DNA from: Emydura subglobosa
Lineage: Eukaryota > Chordata > Testudines > Chelidae
Direction of reading: 5' to 3'
Length of the DNA: 64,000 nucleotides
NCBI GenBank assembly: GCA_007922225.1
Contig: ML679966.1
Location: forward strand, 33,649,383 to 33,713,382
Each line of letters starts with the position of its first letter. Within the stretch, counting starts at the first letter, position 1. Shown here piece by piece: positions 32,476 to 46,040 of this stretch. The notes under the pieces are model-generated. The model searched no databases. It had not been told where the DNA came from and saw nothing but the letters and a program-made list of their open reading frames with translations. The translations under genes were made by a program, and so were the position numbers.

Positions 32476-33639
32476 AAATGGGCACACAAGTTTCATCAGT
32501 AGTTATGGCAACATTTCAGGAAAGCTAGTTATTTAAATCCCTTGATCTTTGGTATACTGGCCACTTTGATCATGCATTCTTTATCTCATGATGTATTGTC
32601 TGCACATCTTTAGAGTTATTACTACATGGCAAAAACATTTGTTAATGCAGAGTTAAGATTGCCTGGTGATAGCTTGTGATAGAATGTTAAGTTCAGCAAC
32701 ACTCAGTCTTTGGAAAACCAGGAAATACAGAGTTCAGGTAAATGCCCATGCAGCCTTATCTCTGCCCACTGGAGCTGGCAGTAGCAAATGAGAATTACCT
32801 GCATGCTCTCCAGTTGCTTTCTGTCTTTTAGGTGTAGCTGTACTGAATGGTGGAGGCAGTAGGTGGGACAGGTTGGTAGAAAGATGTTTTGATATGAAAT
32901 CAAGTGATTAGTATGAAGTGTGTCAAAGAGCTGTGATTGTAATATGAGGAGGTATGGGTCTGATCTTCAGGAGAACTGGAGAGCATGCAGGTAATTCCCA
33001 CAAATGTGATCAAAGGAAAGAAGTGCATACATATTTTGGGGTTCTAGTCTGCATCATTTCACTACAAAATTATGCAGGCTGGGTTATAGCAGGATTCTTG
33101 CCGTGAGTATTGTCAGTAGCGTGATGGGACGTGAAAGTGGTCTGTGGATTTAGTGATAGGTAAGGAAAAGTGTAGTTTTAGTTAGTATCTAAAATGTGAA
33201 GAAGCTGTAAAAGGGTATGAAATGGTTGTTAAATTTTACAGGTATGGTATTTTATCGGGAGAGTAGGCTCAGTGTTTGAGTATAGGGGAGGTGCAGGTGG
33301 TAATGCCTGTCCATTATAGTGAAAAGGCAGAATGTGAGTATGTTATGGGTGTTTCGGGGGCATTACTTACAGGCGGGCAGTCTTAAGGTTGCACGAGCAT
33401 TTACCTTAACTCTGTATTTCCTAGTTTTCAGAAGTTTGAGTGGTGCTGACCTCAACATTCTAGAAGGGCACAAGCTCACCAGGCAACATGAACGCTGCAT
33501 TAATAAGCATTTTTGCCATTTCAGTTTTAAAAAACTAGGAAATGTTTGTTAGTAGAAGTTAGTGGCTATTTAGGCAATTGTAATTCTCCCCAAGGTTTGC
33601 AGTTGATATGCTGTAGCTAGGTAATAATCAAAATGCCTA

Positions 33640-33800
33640 GGTTTTAAATAGTGCTTTTCATCAGTAGATTTCAAAGAACTTCACATCATTATCCCCATTT
33701 TACAGAGGGGAATCTGAGGCAAGGAGGTGAGGTGATTTGCCCAAGGTCACCCAATGGCAGAGCTAGGAATAGTCCCAGTCCAGAGGCCTTTCTACTAAGT
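33640..33800 (+). repeat. ancient MIR/CORE-SINE-like or L3-like repeat
   Basis: 'attatccccattttacagag' followed by 'tgatttgcccaaggtcaccc' and 'aatggcagagctaggaatag' is the familiar core of an old amniote repeat. Whether it belongs to a MIR-type SINE or to a LINE tail cannot be settled by eye. Confidence 0.6.
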
Positions 33801-36279
33801 TTCACAATTGCTATGTGATTCCTAAGTGCTCCTCACCCCTTCTGTACATTTTGTTAACAAGGAATGGGGTTAATGGTTCTGCCTTGAAATTTTTGCACTG
33901 TGTAGTTGCTAGCAGGATCAGTGAGAGAAATTTTATCCATGGTCAATGTCCCAAAACCTTGAGTTGTATAACATGGTGGTTACAGTACCTTTAAGCTTGT
34001 GAGAGAAGACTGGTATCTCTCTCCCCTCCCTACAACATGTACTTCTTCTCCCAGCTGCCAACACTTTCAACTCATCCGCCCCTTTCTGTCCCATTAAGGC
34101 ATTAGTTTGCACCCAGAACACATCAGCAGCATAGCCAGCTCAGAGAGCTTTTAAGTGGACCATTCATCTCAGTGAGATGTTCTCAGATGAGAGAGAACAT
34201 CCAAATGAGAAGCATACAGCCTGAAACAATAGCTTGAGATGTGTGAACTGCTCCAGTCCTTTTAGTGGTTGTTCCCATCCCCCCCAATGCTAGCTGTAGG
34301 TTGTGATATGCATCAAGCATGTCATTTCTCAGCTTCTCACCCCAGGGTCAACAGTTGTTCTTGGTTCCTGCTCTGAGCACGCTTGTTCTAAGTTCTCCAC
34401 CCAGAGAGGCAGGGATTTCCCAGATTCTGGTTCACATGGTGGGGTAAAGAGTGGTTCAGACCCCCTTAGAAATACAAAACATTCTGGATCCCAGCTTACG
34501 TGAGGGAGGGTAGGGAGAGGGGCAGGGACCCCTCCCCCCATATTCAGGCCCATGTAGACAAGTAGGGGAAGGGGCTCAGGCCCTTCAAGTCCTCAGGTGC
34601 ACATGCATGGGGAAAATGTGGGGCAGACAAGTGCCCCGCCTGTATTCTCCCCTAGTCCCTCTTCCACATATGCCTCATCTCCCCGATCATCCACCCCCCT
34701 TTAGTCCTTTCCCTCAATCCCCCTTCCCTCACTGCATCCTCAAACCCCGCTCACCCTATTTTTCTTTCTTCACTCCCTAGAATGTTCTGCCCCGCCAGCA
34801 AGTGTTTACGTGTCTAATATTATTTACAATAATACTTTGATTACATTCCCCCAAAATTAAAAACCCAACAGAAGAAAGCCCACCAGAATTTAGCAATATA
34901 CCTTCTGACCTTTTCCAGATTTCTGCCCATAGTAGGATTTGAACTCACACTGGTTGCGTGGGTGAGCTTCAAAGCTACTGATTGTCCTGTTGAGCCCAGC
35001 CAACTGGTCTGGAACTCTAAAGGCAAAGTATCCCATTAATTCCCTTGTCTTCACATGCTCAGTGTGATCCAATTGACATATTACCAAGCACTTCAAGGGC
35101 TACTTCTCCAAACAGGACAACTAAATCTTTGGGTAATAATTTGTAATTTGATTTCCCCCAAAGGACTGTTGGATGGCATGCACTTTGTCTGGGTAACTCC
35201 TCAAGCCAGGTACAAGGATATTAGCCCTGCTTTGATATCTATTTGTGATAAAAAAAAATTTGTTGCCAGAACATGTGACTATTAAGTAACACTGTTTTTC
35301 GGGGTGCTGTATTTCAGGAACCCCTTGTTCAAATGGCTTCAAATTTGGATCGCTGACCAAACCCCACTCAATCTGAACTCGTGAGGCACACAAAATGTCA
35401 AGGCAATCTGAGAAACTATTGATTTTAGAACTCTTAGAACAGTTGAATTTTAAGCAGAAAGTTGTCTTCACCTTATATATAGCAGAAGTGCCACTCTGGT
35501 ATTGTTTAGAGTAACCAGCTTCCACAATGCAATTGCCTGTCTCTTCTGCAGTAATCAGAGCTCTTATCCTTCTGTTCCAACAGAAACCTTTCTTGCTGAC
35601 TGTTCATCCTGGTCTTTATTTTGAGAAAAGTACTTTGGAATAGCACTGATATCTGGGGAGTTATGGGAGTTTTCATAGGGAATTATGGGAAATTAATCTG
35701 TTCTCCTACTAGTGTACTTGCTCATAGAAGCCCTTTTGAAGCCTCCCACAAGCCACTTCTGCAGGAAGCAGTGTTAGATACTGGGAGGTTAGGTACTCAG
35801 TCAACAGTACAACTGCAACAGAGTAGTACAGTGCAAGCATGGACAGGAAGCAAAGTTGCAATCAGAATAGCATGGCTAGGATGGGCTTAGTACACCAGGT
35901 AGTGTTCGCCTGTAAATTCATCTACCAGTGGGTTTATTCTGTGATTAGGCCCTGGGATTATAAACACTAAATAAATTTAAAAATGAAGTGAGGCACCCTA
36001 CTTAGCTGCAAATACACTTAGTCAAGCGTACTCTTGTGAAAGTGCTTCTGCCTGAGTTGTTTTATGGGTGCTCAGAGAGCATGCTGCTCTTCACTGAAGA
36101 TCTTGCCATTGATTTGGAATCCCTTAATGAAGTGTATAAAGCATGGTCTGGTGCAGTTGCCTTGCACTGATCATACACCTGGAAGATGATGCCCTGGGTT
36201 GATTCAGTAAGCTTGAATTGGGTTGAGGATAAACTTAAAAACTGTGAGAATACAACTAACTTGAGTGGTTAGGGCTTCT

Positions 36280-36857
36280 CAAAAAAAGATATATCGGAAT
36301 TGGAAAAGGTACAGAAAAAGACAACAAAAATAGTTAGGGGTATGGAAAAGCTTCCATATGAGGAGAGATTAATAAGACTTGGACTTTTCAGCTTGGAAAA
36401 GAGACATCTAAGGGGGGATATGATAGGAGTCTATAAAATCATGACTGGTGTGGAGAAAGTAAATGAGGTGTTTACTCCTCATAACACACAAGCTAGGGGT
36501 TATCAAATAATATTAATAGGCAACAGGTTTAAAACAAAAGGAAGCATTTCTTCATACAATAAACAGTCAACTTGTGGAACTCTTTGCCATAGGATGTTGT
36601 GAAGGCCAAGACTATAATGGGGTTTAAAAAAAAACCCTAGATAAATTAATGGAGGATAGGTCCATCAATGGTTATTATTCAGATGGGCAGGGATTGCTGT
36701 TTGCCAGAAGCTGGGAATGGGCGGTGGGTTGGATTTCTTGATGATTACCTGTTCTGTTCATTCCCTTTGAAGCACCTGACATTGGCCACTGTCAGAAGAC
36801 AGGATATTGGGCTAGAGGACCATTGGTCTGATCCAGTATGGGCATTCTTATGTTCTT
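36280..36857 (+). mobile_element. CR1 LINE 3' region
   Basis: 'ggagagattaataagacttg', 'cagcttggaaaagagacat' and the terminal 'tggccactgtcagaagacag' and 'tctgatccagtatgggcatt' are CR1 landmarks in sense order. The 100-codon frame at 36300-36602 is the decayed tail of its ORF2 ([20 protein letters not shown]). Confidence 0.8.
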
Positions 36858-36929
36858 GCTTACATGGTAGGATAATGCACTCTATGGGGGGAGAGAAGGA
36901 GTCTGCCTTTTAAGGCGCACACATGTTGA

Positions 36930-37130
36930 TTGGCTTGTGTAGACCCTGCTGGTGTGCATTAATGGTTCCCTAGTTTGCTTTAACATGATATTGTTTCAAA
37001 CAGCACTGTGTTAAAGCACAACAACAGGGCCTATAGGGACCAATTAATGTGCAACAGATTACTGTGCTTTAACAGTCATACCCCTGTAGACTGCATTACT
37101 TCACCATGTAGGCAAGCCCTATAATGCACT
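36930..37130. repeat. probable foldback MITE
   Basis: 'gtgtagaccctgctggtgtg' near the left and 'cccctgtagactgcattac' near the right are imperfectly complementary, and 'gctttaacatgatattg' and 'gtgctttaacagtcat' suggest further pairing inside. Boundaries are approximate. Confidence 0.35.
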
Positions 37131-37705
37131 TTGCCAGTAAGTAGTTATTTGAATTAAAGTGGGATCTATTTCTAGCAATTCATGTCACAGGTCCAGTCAC
37201 CCATTTCTGATTAGTCAGCTAGGTTACTGCCATACTTGGATCTGATGTCAAGACAAATATTCAGATGTCCTCTCTATAATTATGACATTCTAACTAGCTT
37301 TAAGATTTGGAGATTGAAAATTGGTGTCAGAATGAATCACGAGAAGCATATTGGACAGCTTCACTGAGGTATAGAGCCCCAGTTTCCTTAGTGATCAGAT
37401 GGATTCTTTGAGGCATAAGACTTGAAACCAGTTCAATACCTGACAGATAGTGCTACCCATTCAGTTGCTTAAATCTAATTGTACCAGTATGTTCTTGAAC
37501 CTGTTGTTAAATTCTTACCAATTCTGAAAGTTTCTGCATTGTGACCTAATTAAAAGACAAACTGCTGTTTATCAGATTATATGTGGTACACTAAATGAAA
37601 CCGAACTTGCCTTGACATTAGGGATTTAAAATATTGTCTAATTAAACAGACATTTAAACAATAACAATTATGTTGTATAAACGATATAATATTTTACATC
37701 TCTAG

Positions 37706-38508
37706 CTCCAGTATTTGGTGTGCTTCCCCGGAGAGTGGTGTCAACCTGGGGTGCAGGGTGGCAGGGGGAGGACGCCGGCACCCTCCTCCCCTCCCACTGA
37801 GTGCGCTCTGTGGTGGCTATATCACCTGGGCAAGTGGGGGAGCGGGTGCAGGGGTCCCCAGGGTGTGTGGCTTCTGTATAACTCTTCCCCAGGGGGAGCC
37901 AGCTGTGCTGGGGAGAAGGAGGCCGCTGTTTAGGCAGCACAGCAAGACACACACCAGAGGAGGGGCAGTCTCTGCCCTGGCCGGGCCACGCTCTGGCAGG
38001 CTTTGTCTGGCAAGGTAGGCGCCGGAGGCGGGGGGGAAGGGGCCATGGCGATGCCAGCTGGAACAGAGAAGTGCCTCTGCCCTTGCTTCCCAGTCACCCT
38101 TTGCCCAACTTCGCCCTGGATGCATGAGACTCACCACCCCCCAGCATGCTGGAGGGGGCAATAAGGCACCTCCATGCCCTGCCCATCCCCCAAGCCCATC
38201 TATCCCGCAGGCAGATCCTGGCCCTGCCCCAGGAACGGGGACACCCCCATGCCCGCCCAACCCCCCAGACCTTTCACCCAGGCGCACCTCAGCTGCTGTC
38301 TCCTGGTTCACTGCTGCTGTAGTTGGTGCTGCTGCCATCGCCAAACACCTGAGCAGCCAGGGCTGTCCCTTGTGCATGCGTGAGTCCCAGCCTTCTTGCC
38401 CCCATCATCCATCCCTGCAACACCCCATCTCCACAGCCCCCCCATGCAGGAAATGGTTAACACAATTTGTAAATGGTAAGACTGTTACTTACTGGTTAAC
38501 AGTTTGCT
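37706..38508. repeat. GC-rich insertion-like segment between direct repeats
   Basis: An abrupt GC-rich block sits in AT-rich intron and is flanked by similar sequences in direct orientation: 'tattttacatctctagc' at 37689-37705 and 'tattttacatccctcca' at 38509-38525. It may be a transposable element of unknown class. The long frames on both strands reflect composition. Confidence 0.35.
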
Positions 38509-39539
38509 ATTTTACATCCCTCCATATGGAAGAATCTGTTTCAGAGGGATTTATTTTTTCCAAATTCAGATAACGGCTAATCAAACCATGGTAGTAATAA
38601 GGTAGAAAGAAGTGCTTTTGACAGCCAGTATTAGAGGGGTACAATAGTAGCTTTCAATTTTCCAGATTAAAGAAGTATTATCACTAAATAACAATATTAC
38701 ATGGGGCTTGCAGCTTCTTAACTAAATATTATAACTTTGTTAGAAGTAAAATAACTGTGTGTGGGGACAGTAGCAAGAATCCTGAGAGAGAGAAAAAAAC
38801 AGGAAACTACTTTTAAAGTTCTTGTACTAAAACCCTCATATAGTATCTAAATGCATCTGATGTTTATATATCATTAAATTATCAATGTGCTGTTCAGTCC
38901 AAAATGGAGTTTTTAAATGGAACTTTTCCCTAGTTGCCTTAAGTATAGAATCCTTAATGTGCATTTCACACTCCTATACAGTTTGGGCACTGTTAAGTCA
39001 GCTTGCATTGGTTCTTATTCTTTTTTTAATAGATTTAGAGCTTTCTTTCTAGACCAACAGTTAAACAGATTATCTCCTTCAGGATACCTTAGGTTTTTCA
39101 TGAATGTATTTAAACATTCTTAGCTTTTTCTTTTAGTTTCCATGAAAGTAGCTAAGAGATTAAGCCTACAAGCTTTTATAAGAAGCTGTATGCTTTTCAT
39201 TATGGGAAAAATCATATGATTTCATCTGCTTTTCTGCAATAATCAGATTACTGTTTTGTGGGTTTCTAAACATTTTACATTCAAAAGGACTACTGATTTA
39301 CTGACATCTACAAAAGACTTTTTAAATATGCAACTCTATTTTTGGTAAACTTCAGCTTCTGCTACAACTTCAATAGATGTTTCCTAGCTTTTTTCTTTCA
39401 ATACGCTTGAGTAAACTGACACTCTTAAATTTATTTCTGTAACTAAAATAGAGTTCTCATAGGGTTGCTTTTTCATGCTCTGCTTGGAGCATGTTCCCTC
39501 CCATAGGTTTTATTTTACTTCACAGAACTTGAACAGCCA

Positions 39540-39960
39540 GTACTTGATCTCCCTGCAGCTATTGACACTGTTTATTGTGCTCCTCTCTTCTAAATCTTGT
39601 TCTCAGTTGGCTTTCACAATACTATCCTCTCACGAGTCTTCTATTTTTCTATCCTTTTCTTCAGTTTTTCTCAGTGGATTCACCTCTTCTCTCTAACTCT
39701 TCATGGAAGTTCCTCAATTTTCCATCCTTGGTCCCTTCCTCTTCTCGCTCTACATCCTTTGTGTGGATTATTTTATCTGTTCATACTTTTAACTGTCAAT
39801 TTTATGACAATGATTTGCAAATCTACCTTCTCACTCCTAATTTGTCTCAGTCCAATCCAGTGTTTCAGCCTATTTGACATCTTCTGGATGTTTTGCTGTC
39901 ACTTTAAGTTAACATAGCTAAAGTGAGCTAACTTTACTCGAGGATCCTTTTCTTCTCCCC
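39540..39960 (+). mobile_element. L2-like LINE fragment with reverse-transcriptase motif
   Basis: From 39706 the frame reads VPQFSILGPFLFSLYI, the conserved 'VPQGS-LGP-LF-LY' block of L2/CR1-type reverse transcriptases. Degraded catalytic-loop-like text (FYDNDLQIYLLTPN) follows near 39798, where the usual ADD is replaced by DND. Too damaged to be active. Confidence 0.65.
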
Positions 39961-40614
39961 TTCCCTTCCTTTGTCCCCTTCCCTTCAACCACCTTCATCT
40001 TAAACTTGTTATACCCACCTCCACTACGTTTGTGAAGAGCAGTCTGGGGCCTGGTGGCATATAAACAGGTGAGAAGTAACAAGGAACGAATCCATCCTTA
40101 AATAAGCTCTTCTTTTCCAGTGGGCAGAGAGATCAACTGGACCTTGTGTATCCTGGGCATTCTGAACCAACAGCATGTTGACTGAACTGAAAATTGAATT
40201 TAATTGAATCATTTTAAAATTGATCTTGGCAAATGTTTATTCCATTGTAGTTTAAGTGCCTTTGGTAAATTTTGTGAGAGAAATAGATAGTTGAACAGTT
40301 AAGGTCTTAAACTTAAAGTTGTAAAGCTTAGGCACGGTGGCCAGAATGGCATGATTGTCAGAAGTTGAGATATTCTGTACTTAACAGCACCATGTCGGAG
40401 AGAAATACAGTTGTGACAAACACTGGTATATGACACAATATGCAAGTATGGCATAGAGTGTGACGCCTGCTCTCTCTCCTGCAAAGTTTAGTCTAGTTTC
40501 AATATGACATGAAGCCAGGGAGAGTTGACATTAGACAAGAACTAGAAAGTTTATGATGCTGCTTGCTTTTATAAGATGTTAATTCCAGCCCTTCTTTTTT
40601 TTTTTTTTTAATCT

Positions 40615-40760
40615 TATGCCATGTCTACATTACAGGTGCTACAGTGGCACAGCTACAGCACTGTCGCTATGTCACTGCAATGCAACAGTGTAGATACTTC
40701 TTATAGCAACAGAAGGTTTTTTTCCGTCACTGTAAGTAATCTATGGGTCTTCGGGCATAG
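40615..40760. repeat. possible MITE fragment
   Basis: 'gccatgtctacattacaggt' and 'acagtgtagatacttct' resemble the ends of the 'GTCTACA' foldback elements elsewhere in the window. The right boundary is vague. Confidence 0.3.
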
Positions 40761-40989
40761 TGCTGAGGTGTTTGTGCATGGACTTTAACATGCAATTATG
40801 GAGCCTTTTATCTTAAACTATATTGAATTTGATCTACAGCAGGTCATACAACATGAACTTTGTAGTTGCCACATTTCACCCGATTGATAAAGCCAGTTCC
40901 ATTCCTAGAAGTAGCTTCTCCAGAAGTGTTTGGCCCAAAAATCAGATCATGTAGTCATATCATATGATGCTCTTTCCATTCCACTAATA

Positions 40990-42957
40990 TCTCAAGAGGG
41001 TGTTAAACAGTAGCTACTGAAGTTGGACATTTTTAAATCAGCAGGTTCAGATAACTTGCATCCAGGAGTTGTAAAATATTTGGGAAAGCAGCTTGCTGGA
41101 CTGTTAATGTTGACTTTTCAATAAGTCTTGAAGAGAAGTGCACAGATGACTGGAAGAAAGCTAATGTGGTGCCGATATTTAAAAAAGGCAAACAGGATGA
41201 CCTGGGTAGTTATAGGCTTGTCAGTCTGATATCGATCCTGAATAAAATAATGGAGGAGCAACTGATAGAGGACTCAATTAATAAAAAATGAAAGGAAGGT
41301 AATATAATTAATGCTAATCAACATGGCTTTATAGAAAATAGATCCTGTCAAAGTAACTTGATATCTGTTTTGATGAGATTAAAAGTTTGTTTGATAAAGG
41401 TAATATACTTAGACTTTTGTAAGGCATTTGACTTGGTACTGCTTGACATTTTGAATAAAAAATCTGAAAGATATTAAATGGATTAAAAGTTGGCTAAATG
41501 ATAGGTCTCAAAATGTAATTGTAAATGGGGAATCATCATTGAATGGGTGTGTTTCTAGTGCGGTCCTGCGAGAATCGATTCTTGGCCCTATTCTGTTTAA
41601 CATTTTTATTAATGACTTGGAGGAAAACATACTATCATCACTGATAGTTTGCAGATGACACAAATTGGAGGAATGGTAAATAATGAAGATTGCTCTGTAT
41701 CAGCCACCTATCTACATCATTTGGTAAGCTGGGTGCAAGCAAACAATTTGTTTTAATATGGTTAAATTTAAAAGGATACATCTAGAAACAAAGAATGTAG
41801 GCCAGGCTTGCAGAATGGAGGGGTGGGTGGGGGGTGGATTCTATCCTGGAAATCAGTGACGCTGAAAAAGATGGGGATCGTGGTAAATATCAGCTGAACG
41901 TGCGCTCCCAGTGTGATACTGGCTGAAAGGGCTAATGCAATCCTTGGGTTTATGGATGTATAAGCAGGGGGGTCTTGGATAGCAGTAGATGTTGTATTAT
42001 CTTTGCGTTTGGAACTGGTGGGACAGCTGCTGGAATATTGTGTCTAATTCTGGTGTCCATAATTCAAAAAGGATGTTGATAATTTGGAGAGGGAGAATTT
42101 GGAGAAAAGAGCCATGAGAACAATTAAAGAATTAGAAAACATGCCTTTATAGTGATAGACTCAAGGAGCTCAGTCTATTTAGCTTAACAAAGAGAAGGTT
42201 AAGGGGTGACTTTATTGTAGTGTGTAAGTACATGCATGGGGAACAGATATTTTAATAATGCGCTCTTCAATCTAGCAGGGAAAGGTATAACACAGTCCAG
42301 TGGTTGGAAGTTAAAGCTAGACAAATTCAGATTGGAAGCCAGGCATAAATGTTTAACAGCGATGGTAATTAACCATTGAATAATTTATTAAGGGTCATGG
42401 TGGATTTTCCATTACTGATGATTTTTAAATCAAGATTGGATGTTTTTCTAAAAGATATACCTTAGGAATTATTTTGGGGAAGTTTTATGGCCTGTGTTAT
42501 ACAGGAGGTCAGAATAGATCAGTGGTTCTCAACCAGGGGTGTGTATATCCTTGGGGGTGTACAGAGGTCTTCAGGGGGTACATCAGTTTATCTAGATATT
42601 TGCCTAGTTTTACAACAGGTTACATAAAAAGCACTAGCAAAGTCAGTACAAACTAAAATTTCATATGACTTGTTTATATCACTCTATATACTATACACTG
42701 AAATGTAAGTACAATATTTATATTCCAATTGATTTATTTATAATTATGTGGTAAAAATGAGAGAGCAAGCAATTTTTCAGTAAATGTGCTGTAACACGTT
42801 TGTCTGACTTTGTAAGCAAGTATTTTTAAGTGAGGTGAAACTTGGGGTATGCAAGACAAATCAGACATCTGAAAGTTGTACCGTAGTCTGGAAAGGTTGA
42901 GTGTCACTGGACTAGTTTGATTGCAATGGTCCCTGCTGACCTTGGAATCTATGTAAA
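40990..42957 (+). mobile_element. CR1 LINE with reverse-transcriptase region, split by a hAT element
   Basis: Starts within CR1 ORF2 ('acagtagctactgaagttgg'). Reverse-transcriptase traces include 'NVVPIFKKGKQDDLG' near 41165, 'NANQHGFIENRS' near 41310, 'DFCKAFDLV' near 41412 and the FADDT loop at 41648-41662. The tail 'attggatgtttttctaaaag' and 'cctgtgttatacaggaggtc' follows. The last 48 bp resume after the hAT insertion at 42910. Stops and small indels are frequent. Confidence 0.85.
42520..42909. mobile_element. non-autonomous hAT element inserted in CR1
   Basis: Terminal inverted repeats CAGTGGTTCTCAACC and, on the other strand at the right end, CAGTGACACTCAACC. The 8-bp flanks GAATAGAT (42512-42519) and GACTAGTT (42910-42917) agree at 6 of 8 positions. 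The CR1 sequence is continuous if the element is ignored. No transposase frame. Confidence 0.8.
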
Positions 42958-43259
42958 TTGGCTGAAGCATGCTGACAAAGTGCCAAAAAGCTTGTGAGGT
43001 TAATTAAGACAGCAGAAGGAGTCTCAGAGCTGTGATTAGAGCACAAGAGCCCTTTGTTCTCTGTCCTGTGCTGTGCTGCTTCAGATGATGTTGAGCTGCC
43101 CTTTCTTACAGGCAGTGAGTGCAAGCTGCTCAGCTGTTTAGAAGAGAATTGTAGCAGCTGTAGTGCTGCCAGTTGTTCCTCCACCCCAATGACCACTAAT
43201 CTGAGGTCCTCAACTCAAAAAATCCTTTTGCCAAGGTCTTTACTTTTTTAGAACCAAAA

Positions 43260-43500
43260 GACTGCTCCAGTGGGTAGTATGAATCCAGATACGATTTAAT
43301 CACGGCGGTCATGGATTCTGTGACTTTAATGAACGTCTGTGACTTCTTTGGCTTCAGCCCCTGGGGCTGGGGCTCCCCCTATTATTTTTAGTAAAAGTTA
43401 TGGACAGGTTGCAGGCTTCCGTGAATTTTTGTTTATTGCCCGCAACCTGTCCATGACATTTACTAAAATTAACCATGACAAAATCTTAACCTTAATCATT
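43260..43500. repeat. foldback repeat with a strong hairpin
   Basis: Arms at 43387-43416 and 43437-43469 are almost exactly complementary ('tatggacaggttgcaggc' against 'gcccgcaacctgtccat') around a loop of about 20 nt. The surrounding 'gtcatggattctgtgacttt' text is typical of a palindromic amniote repeat family. Confidence 0.6.
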
Positions 43501-45839
43501 TGTCACCTTTAGGAAGAATCAGTGATAAACTCTTACCCCCAGCTAGTGTTTAGAAACTCACGTTTTAACTCACATTTCTTTCCTTTGCAAGGAAATGGTT
43601 TAGTTATTTTTTTAAGCCCTGATTTTCTCAGCCCGTGTCTGCAGGGCTTGCAAGCCTCAAATGTCATCTCTAAACATAGAATCTTTGCCTAGGAATTAAT
43701 TTATTTAGACTTACATTAATGTATATGTAATAGCTTGTCGCTATCTCCTGGATTGTCACAGTCTCCACAGCATCAAGTTGTGATGTTTCAAGATTGATAT
43801 TAGGTGGGAAGCAAGATACATGTGCAGTAGTACTTTGATCTCATAGATCTTTCCCTTTTCTAATCTGTAGGATTAATCTACGGACTGATTATGCCCAGGG
43901 AAAGGATGTATCAGATATTAAAATGAATGGTGGGGGTACACAGTTCATGGCCATGTAAGAGGCATTCCTTCATGATCTTTCATCTGGTAGAGAAAGTGTC
44001 CCTGAGTTCCTTCATCTGTAAAATTAATCCAATCCCACCAGGATGCTGAGCTTCTCTTTTAGTAAATAAGATACAAGTTTTGACTTCCAGTATTCAGGAT
44101 ATTAATAAAATTAAACACTGACTATAATCATGAATGAAATCATTCAGGAGGACCAAAAGGGCTCCTCAAAATAGAATATAAAATGGTCCAAGTAGTATAA
44201 ACCTGCAAAAAGAACCCTCTTTGCTATTGGTTACTGAGCATTTAGAATTACAGAAACTAGCAGAACAGTGACATCAGGTTTTTTATTCTCATGTTTCTAT
44301 ATTTGTAGCATACCTGTTGTTGTATGTAAATGTGGTACATAACATCGCTTCATAGAAAAGGAGCCTAGTACTCCTTTTTCCCGCTGATTTATGAAAAACT
44401 GGTAGATAACACTGACACTATTCTATTTGCAAAAACAGTTAAAACTTCTCAGAGAGAAGTGGCTTAAAGCATGATTTTAAAAAAATTGGTCTGCTCATTC
44501 ATTAGTGAGTCTTTTGTACCCTCCCCTTCCCTTCCTCTCCCAAATCAAGTCCCTTCAAGAGTTCCACATAGAGAATGTCAGTTTCAGAATAGTAAATCTT
44601 TGTAAAGGTGTAAAGATGATCAGCTGTATTTCAACCAAGTTTTGAAACTTTGGCTGAGGAAAAGTCAATTAATCTCACTCTTCTGCTAGTGCTGTGTTTC
44701 TCATTTAATTGGCACAAAGGAAATGGGAATTTTTACCAACTGTTTTGTATAGGAGAGTGGTGAATTTAGTTGTCATATGTTCCTAAACTATAGTACTTAA
44801 GTTGGAACCCTGTTCAGTTGGAATTTAAAGGCTGTCATTAGATAAATAGTCGATGGTAATGCAAGTCCTTATTGCATTATTTTGGTGTGAATGTATTTAG
44901 AGCTCTTGCAGCAGCAAAAGCTAGAGTAGAGATCGCAAGTTGGCTTCTATCGATAGCCTGTCATTCATAACTTTCTCTCTTCTTTAAGGCAGAAACTTTC
45001 AAAACTTGGTTTTTAACCCAAAGATGAGGTGATGATGTTGACTGACTTAAATCTTCACCATTTGGGGTACATGTGTGCAAAATATTTTTCCTTATGAGTT
45101 TTTTTGCGGAAAAAGATTCAGATGGCTGAACTTAAAAACTTCAAACTTGTGGTTAGTCCTCAGTGACTCAGTCCTCAGTTGCAGCTTCAGTTCAAAGAGA
45201 AAATGTTAAGGTTTAAGTATATGAAGGCATAACTAAACATTGTTTTACGTGCAAGGACACTACAATATTTTACACTTTAGCTATTTACCTCTGGTACCAT
45301 TGTGCCCAAGTTTCTAGCCTCACTACTTGGTTACTCCTGTGGTTACCAGTTGCTACAGCTTAACGTATGAAGATGTATAAAGGCAGTTGCACAGCTCCTT
45401 AATGCTTTCTTTCCTTTATCTTAAAGTTAATGCCACTTAAAGGCTAAAATTATAAATGTATGAATCAGGATTTCCATATTAGAATTAATATGCCCACATT
45501 ACTAAACCTGGTCTGAAGATACTTTGAAGAAAAAAATCTAAGTGGAAAATGTGTTTTCAGTTTTTAAGACTTGAAATTTGTCCTGGTTATGAAATGGCAT
45601 CATTACATTCTTCATAATTAAGTTAATATAAAAAGTAACAAAACCTCTGGTTTTCAGGTAACAGTGGAGATTGGCGGGAGCTATAGGTGCTTGGCATATC
45701 TGAAATCAAATACAATATGTTTGATGTTATCAACCAATCTTCTATTATGTAGTATGAATTTCACTTTCTATACTATAAACTTTTGCTGGCATCGTTATGT
45801 TGGGCACAGGTGTGAAGAGGTATGATTTCAGACTAACAC

Positions 45840-46040
45840 AGCTGTGTTTGTAAAAGCCCCTAGAGTAGGTACAGATATGCATTTTTGCCAATATAGCTCA
45901 TTTTGCTTGGAGGGTGCGGATGAGGTTAGGAGTTAGAAAAAAGCTATACTAGCAACAGAAGCATAATTTTGCTGGTATAAGCCATGTCTACACTAGGCTC
46001 ACTTTGATAGTGTAGTTAGCAAAGCACTCATAGTATAGAC
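45840..46040. repeat. possible MITE
   Basis: Contains 'gccatgtctacactaggctc' and 'catagtatagacctgg', resembling the GTCTACAC-type ends of the element at 49790-50341. Left end not fixed. Confidence 0.35.

Noticed and set aside
41649..41662. FADDT motif as evidence for an active LINE
   Set aside because: The surrounding CR1 copy has many stops and indels.
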